The notes under the pieces are model-generated. The model saw nothing but the letters and a program-made list of their open reading frames with translations, searched no databases and had not been told where the DNA came from. Shown here one piece after another: positions 5,598 through 10,811 of a DNA stretch of 10,811 nucleotides. The stretch comes from Candidatus Zixiibacteriota bacterium (GTDB taxonomy: Bacteria > Zixibacteria > MSB-5A5 > GN15 > FEB-12): positions 1-10,811 of the forward strand of contig JACZYS010000033.1 of assembly GCA_022570975.1 (NCBI GenBank), in the 5' to 3' direction. The position numbers and the translations under genes were made by a program. Each line of letters starts with the position of its first letter. Position 1 is the first letter of the stretch.

Positions 5598-6350
5598 TTA
5601 ACTCAACTCTTCAAAGTGACTCATAACCAACGCCGTTGCAACAGGAGCCGCTGTTTCTGCCCTGAGAATTCTTATCCCCAGTGACGTTTTGTGAAAATGT
5701 TTATCTAAAGCACAGCTGATTTCATATTCCGAAAAACCTGATTCCGGACCAACCAAAATAGTAATTCTTTTTAATGATTGCTCTCCAAGAATATCTTTTA
5801 GCTTTTTAGGTTTTTCTGAACCGAGGTGGAATATAAGGTTCAACGATTCCTCATCAGATGTTTTCAAGAAATCATCCAGCTTCAATGGGTAAGAGATGGT
5901 TGGACAAAAAGAGCGGCGGCACTGTTTCATGGAAGCGATAGCGATTTTTTGGTATCTTTTTATTTTGGATTTACTTCTTTTGGGGTCGTCCAGTTTTACC
6001 ATTGATTTTTCGGTGATTAACGGAACAAATCTTGAGACACCCAGCTCTGTTCCTTTCTGGATTATAGAATCAAATTTAAAGTTTGTGGACATGCCGCAGG
6101 CTAAAGTGAGATGAACCGATGGCTCCCCAAAATTTCTTATTTCATTATGAATTCTTATCTGAACATTTGAGCGGGCTGTTATTTTGCTTATCTCTCCTTT
6201 ATATGCTATACCGTTGCCGTCAACAATCATCACCGGAGCAGCCAGTTTGAGCCTGAGCACTCTTTTGGCATGGTGACTTTCGGTTTCATTCAATTCAACA
6301 AATTCACCGTCAATATTCTTGGGCAGGAGGTAAAACAAAGGAGGAAGCAC
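5598..6350 (-). CDS. rsmE: 16S rRNA (uracil-1498-N3)-methyltransferase
   Basis: RsmE methylates N3 of U1498 in 16S rRNA within the 30S subunit, using S-adenosylmethionine; it belongs to the SPOUT (trefoil-knot) class. The 250-aa length is standard. Seen: an N-terminal PUA-like region with HHAKRVLRLK (26-35) and VDGNG (43-47), FDSIIQKGTELGVSRFVPL (93-111), KRYQKIAIASMKQC (131-144), and the knot motifs LVGPESGFSEYE (199-210) and LGIRILRAETA (224-234). The SMKQC form replaces the EAAEQ form common in Proteobacteria and resembles versions I associate with Bacteroidetes. The start is GTG, supported by AAGGAG 6 nt upstream. It begins 3 nt after the prmA stop, and its binding site ends directly against that stop codon, so the two are cotranscribed. 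Confidence 0.95.
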   Translation of the reverse strand: MLPPLFYLLPKNIDGEFVELNETESHHAKRVLRLKLAAPVMIVDGNGIAYKGEISKITARSNVQIRIHNEIRNFGEPSVHLTLACGMSTNFKFDSIIQKGTELGVSRFVPLITEKSMVKLDDPKRSKSKIKRYQKIAIASMKQCRRSFCPTISYPLKLDDFLKTSDEESLNLIFHLGSEKPKKLKDILGEQSLKRITILVGPESGFSEYEISCALDKHFHKTSLGIRILRAETAAPVATALVMSHFEELS

Positions 6351-6353
6351 CTG

Positions 6354-7235
6354 TTACTCCTTAAAAATTATAAAAGAGCTCCACTCATTGTCTCTTTGGA
6401 TTTTATAGTCGGTAGTGTGATATTTGTCTAATGCTTCTATGATTTCCGGTTCATCATTGTTTAAGAGACCGGAAAGAACTAAAATCCCGGAGGGAATAGT
6501 GAGCTCCAGTAATTGCTTAAGGTATTGTATGATCGTGCTTCTTATTATGTTGGCACATATAAAATTGTATTGCTCATCATCATTGCATAACTCAAGGGAG
6601 CCGTGAAGAACATCATTTGGGGTTGTCAGATCATTTATTCTAAAATTTTCTATAGAGTTTTCAACTGAAATGATGTCATAATCAATCGCCTTAATATAAC
6701 CGGCATTCATTTTGTCAGCCAGTACCGAAAGAATTCCCGAGCCGCAGCCAAAATCCAGAAACCGGGAGTCTGGCTCAAAATATTCTTTGACAATTTTCAG
6801 GCAGCTCCTTGTTGTTTCATGAGAGCCGGTACCAAAAGCCATTTTGGGTTCGATAATAATCTGGTAAGTTGCCTCGTATTCATTTTTATCCCAGGTCGGT
6901 TTAATGAGAATATCGCCGTCAATATGAAGCGGCTTGACTGATTTTTTATATTCCTCTTCCCATGAAATAGACTGCACCTTACTTTTTCTTATAGATTCAA
7001 TTATTTCATTTGGATTATCGACTATTTGGCTGATATAGTCTTTTAGCATCTCCTGATAATTTTTCTCTTCGTTATCAGAATAAAACTTAATAACTATACT
7101 CTGGGTATCTTCTTCCTCTTCTAAAACCATTCCGCTTGAAATATTTTCAACAATGAAATTGCAAATTGCATCGGAAAGCGATTTTGGCACCTCAATTGAA
7201 TATTCTACATATTCTTTTACATGTTCATCATTCAA
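6354..7235 (-). CDS. prmA: ribosomal protein L11 methyltransferase
   Basis: PrmA uses S-adenosylmethionine to methylate amino groups of ribosomal protein L11. The 293-aa length is standard. An N-terminal L11-recognition domain (about 1-90) leads to the linker with SWEEEYKKSVKPLHI (91-105). The class I methyltransferase domain carries the PrmA signature EPKMAFGTGSHETT (129-142), the cofactor motif FLDFGCGSGILS (159-170), the acidic end of strand 2 (AIDYD, 183-187) and CANI (227-230) at the active site. The start appears to be TTG at 7235, 2 nt after the dnaJ stop; no in-frame ATG or GTG near it gives the normal N-terminus, and no clear Shine-Dalgarno site is present. Expression probably depends on coupling to dnaJ. 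Confidence 0.93.
   Translation of the reverse strand: MNDEHVKEYVEYSIEVPKSLSDAICNFIVENISSGMVLEEEEDTQSIVIKFYSDNEEKNYQEMLKDYISQIVDNPNEIIESIRKSKVQSISWEEEYKKSVKPLHIDGDILIKPTWDKNEYEATYQIIIEPKMAFGTGSHETTRSCLKIVKEYFEPDSRFLDFGCGSGILSVLADKMNAGYIKAIDYDIISVENSIENFRINDLTTPNDVLHGSLELCNDDEQYNFICANIIRSTIIQYLKQLLELTIPSGILVLSGLLNNDEPEIIEALDKYHTTDYKIQRDNEWSSFIIFKE
6357..6362 (-). promoter_or_regulatory. ribosome binding site of rsmE at the prmA stop
   Basis: AAGGAG lies directly before the TAA of prmA and 6 nt before the GTG start of rsmE. It supports the GTG start and implies that ribosomes finishing prmA pass over the rsmE initiation site. Confidence 0.75.
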
Positions 7236-7237
7236 AA

Positions 7238-8404
7238 CTAAACACCCAGCGATTGGCGAAGTTTTGAAAAGAACGACTTGCTTGCCTTTGGTGGTTTAAA
7301 CGAATCAGAAACAGACAGTCCCTGCATGATTGCTCTTTCATTATCTTTAAGTTTTGTGGGCACCCAAATGTGAACGTTTACCAGTATGTCGCCTCGACTG
7401 CTGTGGTTCAGACGAGGCATCCCTTTTCCTTTTATCTTGAGGACTTTTCCCGGTTGAGTTCCGCCCGGAATCTTGAGTTCATGGACGCCGTCTAAGGTGG
7501 GGACAGTAATTGTATCACCCAAAATGGCCGAAGTTACTGAGATTGGAATTTCACAAATGAGATGATCACCATGACGGACAAAACGGTCATGCTCTTTCTC
7601 TTCAAATATGACCATCAAATCTCCAGCCTGTCCGTTATTAGGGGCGGCATTACCCATGCTGTCAACAGTCATGTAGTTGCCGGTGGAAACTCCGGCAGGA
7701 ACTTTGATATTTATGGTTGAGGATCCCCTTATTCTTCCTTCTCCATGACATTTGCGGCATGGATCAGAAATAATTTCGCCTGCTCCCCGGCAAACGTTGC
7801 AGGTAGTAACCTGCTGAATGGTGCCAAGAAAAGTCCGGTTGACAGTTCTGACCTGTCCCGCACCCTGGCACTGGTAACAGGTTTTTTTAGAGGACGCAGC
7901 CGAACTGCCGGTTCCGTTACACATGTCACATTTTACAATTCTTTTTACTTTGACAGATTTCTCTATACCGGTTGAGATTTCTTCCAATGTCAGTTTCATG
8001 CGTATTCTTAAATCTTCGCCCCGGTTTTCCCTTCTGCGACCGAAACCTCCGCCACCAAATAAATCTTCAAAGATAGAGCCTCCGCCACCTCCTCCGCCAA
8101 AGTCTCTCATGAATGCTCTGAGTGCATCTCCCATATCAAAACCGGCACCGCCGAATCCACCTCCAAATCCGCTTCCCTGACCTAATCCGGCATGACCGTA
8201 CTGGTCATAAGCCTGACGCTTCTGAGCATCTCTTAAGACTTCATAAGCCTCGGTAGCTTCTTTGAATTTATCTTCGGCAGATTTATCACCCGGGTTTTTG
8301 TCCGGGTGATATTTCATGGCCAGTTTCCTGTAAGACGACTTGATCGTGCTTTCATCGGCACCTCGGTCAAGCCCTAATATTTCATAGTAGTCTCTTTGTG
8401 ACAT
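7238..8404 (-). CDS. dnaJ: chaperone DnaJ (type I Hsp40)
   Basis: DnaJ stimulates the DnaK ATPase and delivers unfolded clients. The 388-aa type I layout is complete: J domain (about 1-70) with HPD at 34-36; Gly/Phe-rich region (about 73-123) with a seven-glycine run and the DIF-like SIFEDLF; four intact zinc-binding repeats, CDMCNGTG (159-166), CYQCQGAG (176-183), CNVCRGAG (202-209) and CRKCHGEG (216-223); then the two client-binding beta domains and a basic C-terminal tail. The ATG at 8404 is preferred; a TTG codon just before it at 8407 would also be in frame. It starts 6 nt after the dnaK stop with no good Shine-Dalgarno site, so coupling to dnaK is likely. Confidence 0.97.
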   Translation of the reverse strand: MSQRDYYEILGLDRGADESTIKSSYRKLAMKYHPDKNPGDKSAEDKFKEATEAYEVLRDAQKRQAYDQYGHAGLGQGSGFGGGFGGAGFDMGDALRAFMRDFGGGGGGGSIFEDLFGGGGFGRRRENRGEDLRIRMKLTLEEISTGIEKSVKVKRIVKCDMCNGTGSSAASSKKTCYQCQGAGQVRTVNRTFLGTIQQVTTCNVCRGAGEIISDPCRKCHGEGRIRGSSTINIKVPAGVSTGNYMTVDSMGNAAPNNGQAGDLMVIFEEKEHDRFVRHGDHLICEIPISVTSAILGDTITVPTLDGVHELKIPGGTQPGKVLKIKGKGMPRLNHSSRGDILVNVHIWVPTKLKDNERAIMQGLSVSDSFKPPKASKSFFSKLRQSLGV

Positions 8405-8410
8405 CAACGA

Positions 8411-10360
8411 TTATTTCTTGTCTTCGTCAACTACTTCAAAGTCCGCATCAACAGCTTCGCCGCTTTTACCGGAAGTCTCTCCTTCGGAGGCTCCAGATGA
8501 CTGCTCAGCTGAGGCGGTTGGGTCGGCACCCTGTCCACCTGAAGCGGCGGCTTCTTCTGCCTGTGCCTGCTTGTACATTTCTTCGGCAAGTTTATGCGAG
8601 GCAGTTGTGAGAGTTTCTTTTGCTCCGTTTATTTCTTCAATTGAATCACCGGCCAAAGCATCTTTCAACTTCTTGGCGGCTTCTTCAATATTCTTTTTGT
8701 CTTCGTCAGAAATTTTATCGCCAAATTCTTTTAAGCTCTTCTCAGATGAATAAACAAGCTGGTCAGCTTCATTTTTAGCTTTAATCAGATCACCTTTCAC
8801 CTTATCTTCGTCAGCAAATTTCTCGGCGTCGGTGACCATCTTGTCAATTTCCTGCTCGGAGAGACCGGATGAAGATTCAATCTTAATTGACTGTTCTTTT
8901 CCGGTAGCTTTATCTTTTGCGGAAACATGTACGATACCGTTGGCATCAATATCAAAAGTAACTTCAATTTGAGGAATTCCTCTTGGAGAGGGCGGGATGC
9001 CGACCAAATCAAATTTGCCCAGAGTCCGGTTGTCCAGCGCCATTTCACGCTCTCCTTGAAGAACATGGATAGAAACCGCCGGCTGATTATCGGCCGCTGT
9101 TGAGAAAATCTGGGATTTCATAGTTGGGATTGTCGTGTTCCTATCAATCAGTCTGGTCAAAACACCGCCAATCGTTTCAATACCCAAAGATAGAGGAGTC
9201 ACATCAAGCAGAACAATATCCTTCATATCACCGGAAAGCACACCGGCCTGAATAGCGGCACCAATAGCAACTACTTCGTCCGGATTGACGCCCTTGTGAG
9301 CTTCTCTTCCAAACAGTTCTTTTACAATTTCAGAAACTTTTGGCATCCTCGTCATTCCACCGACCAAGACGACCTCGTCAATTTCACTGACCGAAAGTTT
9401 GGCATCTTTGATAGCGTCTTTACAAGGCTGAATAGTTCTCTGGATTAAGTCATCAACCAACTGCTCAAACTGGGCACGGCTAAGGGTCAAATCCAGATGC
9501 ATAGGGCCAGACTGGTCAGCAGTTATAAAGGGCAGATTGATATTGGTCTGCATGGTTGTGGAGAGTTCTATCTTGGCTTTTTCGGCAGCTTCTTTAAGCC
9601 TTTGAAGAGCCATTTTATCTTTTCTCAAATCAATCCCTTTGGACTTCATAAACTCATCGGCCATCCATTCCATGACTTTCTGGTCAAAATCATCACCACC
9701 CAGATGAGTGTCACCGTTGGTGGAGCGGACTTCAAAAACTCCATCGCCGATTTCAAGGATAGAAACATCGAAAGTTCCACCACCCAAATCATAGACGGCA
9801 ATTTTTTTGTTCCCTTTATTTTGCAAACCATAAGCCAGAGAAGCAGCCGTTGGCTCGTTTATAATTCTGAGCACTTCCAGTCCGGCAATTTTTCCGGCAT
9901 CTTTGGTGGCCTGTCTTTGCGAGTCGTTGAAGTATGCCGGAACCGTTATAGCGGCCTGGGTTACTTCTTCGCCAAGATAGATTTCGGCCGATTTTTTGAT
10001 ATACTGGAGAATCATAGCCGAAATTTCCGGCGGAGTCATCTTATTTCCACCAACCTCAATAATCACTGAGCCTTTAGCATTTTCTCCTACATGATAAGGC
10101 ACGAGTTTTTCTTCCTGAGAGACCTCATTGTGCATTCGTCCCATGAATCTTTTCACGGAAAAAATTGTGCTGTCCGGGTTGGTTACAGCCTGTCTTTTGG
10201 CTGCGGCACCGACAAGACGCTCCCCATCTTTTGTAAAAGCTACAATTGACGGCGTTGTCCGGCCCCCTTCCTGATTGGGAATTACTACCGGTTCTTTTCC
10301 TTCCAGTACGGCCAAACATGAATTGGTCGTTCCTAAATCAATACCTATTATTTTACTCAT
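8411..10360 (-). CDS. dnaK: chaperone DnaK (Hsp70)
   Basis: The central ATP-driven chaperone of the cytoplasm. The 649-aa protein has the full plan: phosphate-binding IGIDLGTTNSC (5-15), NEPTAASLAYG (168-178), DLGGGTFDVS (191-200), VLVGGMTRMP (331-340), interdomain linker DIVLLDV (381-387), substrate-binding domain, helical lid, and a low-complexity Ala/Ser/Gly/Glu tail ending in VVDEDKK, a variant of the EEVD-like bacterial end. The segment RFMGRMHNEVSQEEKL to GGNKMTPPEIS (about 71-114) contains the insertion typical of Gram-negative DnaKs and missing in Firmicutes. Start ATG at 10360 with AAGGAG 8 nt upstream. It follows grpE by 31 nt. Any heat-shock control element would be upstream of grpE, outside the window. 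Confidence 0.98.
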   Translation of the reverse strand: MSKIIGIDLGTTNSCLAVLEGKEPVVIPNQEGGRTTPSIVAFTKDGERLVGAAAKRQAVTNPDSTIFSVKRFMGRMHNEVSQEEKLVPYHVGENAKGSVIIEVGGNKMTPPEISAMILQYIKKSAEIYLGEEVTQAAITVPAYFNDSQRQATKDAGKIAGLEVLRIINEPTAASLAYGLQNKGNKKIAVYDLGGGTFDVSILEIGDGVFEVRSTNGDTHLGGDDFDQKVMEWMADEFMKSKGIDLRKDKMALQRLKEAAEKAKIELSTTMQTNINLPFITADQSGPMHLDLTLSRAQFEQLVDDLIQRTIQPCKDAIKDAKLSVSEIDEVVLVGGMTRMPKVSEIVKELFGREAHKGVNPDEVVAIGAAIQAGVLSGDMKDIVLLDVTPLSLGIETIGGVLTRLIDRNTTIPTMKSQIFSTAADNQPAVSIHVLQGEREMALDNRTLGKFDLVGIPPSPRGIPQIEVTFDIDANGIVHVSAKDKATGKEQSIKIESSSGLSEQEIDKMVTDAEKFADEDKVKGDLIKAKNEADQLVYSSEKSLKEFGDKISDEDKKNIEEAAKKLKDALAGDSIEEINGAKETLTTASHKLAEEMYKQAQAEEAAASGGQGADPTASAEQSSGASEGETSGKSGEAVDADFEVVDEDKK

Positions 10361-10368
10361 CTCATTTT

Positions 10369-10374
10369 CTCCTT
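10369..10374 (-). promoter_or_regulatory. ribosome binding site of dnaK
   Basis: AAGGAG lies 8 nt before the dnaK ATG in the 31-nt grpE-dnaK gap. Just upstream is the AT-rich TATAATTTATAAT; it resembles a -10 box but has no good -35 partner, so I do not call a promoter. Confidence 0.75.
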
Positions 10375-10391
10375 ATTATAAATTATAAAAA

Positions 10392-10811
10392 TTATTCTTC
10401 TTCACTGGCTTTGCCAGAATTATTAGCTTGGCTGGATTTACTGGCTTGGCTAGATTTATCATTCTCACCAGTTTCGTTCTCTGTTTCAATTGGTTTGCTA
10501 ACACCAACTTTGCTGTGACGAAGAACCTTATTTCCTTTGAGATATCCTTTACTTATCTCCTGTACAATGGTTCCTTCGCTATGCTCGGCTGACTCAATTT
10601 GTATGACAGCCTCGTGAAGAGCAGGGTCAAACTTCTTTCCCACCGCTTCAATTGGCTTAACATCATATTTGTTGAGCAAGTCAAACATCTGGTTGTGTAT
10701 CAAACGGGTTCCTTCGGAAAGAGACTTATATTCCGTATTTTCTTCGCCTGTTTTTAAGGCCCGGTCAAGATTATCTACAACTTCTAAAATCTCGGTGAGA
10801 AGATTATCATT
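10392..10811 (-). CDS. grpE: nucleotide exchange factor GrpE (5' end outside window)
   Basis: GrpE releases ADP from DnaK and resets the chaperone cycle. The frame is open to the window edge; 139 residues are visible, beginning within the long helix (NDNLLTEILEVVDNLDRALK). The diagnostic C-terminal beta domain follows: FDPALHEAV and GTIVQEISKGYLKGNKVLRHSKVGVSK. An apparent TTG start at 10703 is internal, since conserved GrpE sequence continues upstream of it. After the normal end (VGVSK) there is an extra hydrophilic tail of about 33 residues with a three-unit hexapeptide repeat (KSSQAS, KSSQAN, NSGKAS) and a final EEE. The order grpE-dnaK-dnaJ is the classical one. Confidence 0.95.
   Translation of the reverse strand, partial: NDNLLTEILEVVDNLDRALKTGEENTEYKSLSEGTRLIHNQMFDLLNKYDVKPIEAVGKKFDPALHEAVIQIESAEHSEGTIVQEISKGYLKGNKVLRHSKVGVSKPIETENETGENDKSSQASKSSQANNSGKASEEE
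10404..10457 (-). repeat. 18-bp tandem repeat in the 3' end of grpE
   Basis: Three 18-nt units encode KSSQAS, KSSQAN and NSGKAS. At DNA level GCTTGGCTGGATTTA (10426-10440, plus strand) and GCTTGGCTAGATTTA (10444-10458) match at 14 of 15 positions; the third unit near 10408-10422 is more diverged. It is a small in-frame tandem duplication in the disordered tail of GrpE. Confidence 0.65.

Noticed and set aside
7923..8180. Plus-strand proline-rich frame inside dnaJ
   Set aside because: The proline runs are simply the complement of the glycine codons in the DnaJ Gly/Phe region.
9497..10069. 190-codon plus-strand frame inside dnaK
   Set aside because: It is antisense to highly conserved DnaK sequence, a common codon-bias shadow; it has no recognisable motifs.
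10361..10391. Internal promoter between grpE and dnaK based on TATAATTTATAAT
   Set aside because: No reasonable -35 box lies at the right distance in the end of grpE, and AT-rich gaps readily produce such sequences.
10392..10703. GrpE as a truncated 103-residue protein starting with TTG at 10703
   Set aside because: Conserved GrpE helix sequence (VVDNLDRALK) continues in frame upstream to the window edge, so the gene is cut by the window and not shortened.
8408..10811. CIRCE element or heat-shock promoter for the chaperone genes
   Set aside because: I looked for TTAGCACTC/GAGTGCTAA-type repeats in the visible gaps and saw none; such an element would lie upstream of grpE, outside the window.

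Overview
The window looks like a chromosomal core-gene stretch from a Gram-negative-type bacterium of moderate to low GC. Every gene I can support is on the minus strand, so transcription runs from position 10811 towards 1. The DnaK carries the insertion in its ATPase domain (about residues 78-105) typical of Gram-negative DnaKs. RsmE has an 'SMKQC' variant that I associate with Bacteroidetes/FCB-type sequences, and a type IV prepilin peptidase is present. An uncultured FCB-like lineage is my best guess, at low confidence; nothing here fixes the phylum.

Right part (10811 to 5598): grpE (5' end outside the window), dnaK, dnaJ, prmA and rsmE are packed with gaps of 2-31 nt. This is the grpE-dnaK-dnaJ-prmA-rsmE order known from Firmicutes such as Bacillus subtilis. 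It links the Hsp70 chaperone machine to two methyltransferases of the translation apparatus (ribosomal protein L11 and 16S rRNA U1498).

Middle (5571 to 1616): the series continues with a prepilin peptidase, an orphan membrane sensor histidine kinase with a PAS domain, elongation factor P, and a short RNase HIII without the usual N-terminal domain. The peptidase and kinase lack Shine-Dalgarno sites and share leader motifs. efp has a strong Shine-Dalgarno site and a plausible promoter of its own.

Left part (1615 to 1): a 351-nt intergenic region holds the best promoter in the window (TTGACA, 17 nt, TATATT) and a cluster of TGTCA/TGACA half-sites, several arranged as palindromes around that promoter. 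A second palindrome lies close to the next start codon. The region leads into an unrecognised secreted, cysteine-rich 404-aa protein containing an exact 13-residue tandem repeat. A further reading frame may begin immediately after it and run off the window. This left region is the least explained part; the rest is largely conserved housekeeping. No RNA genes, mobile elements or CRISPR arrays were seen.
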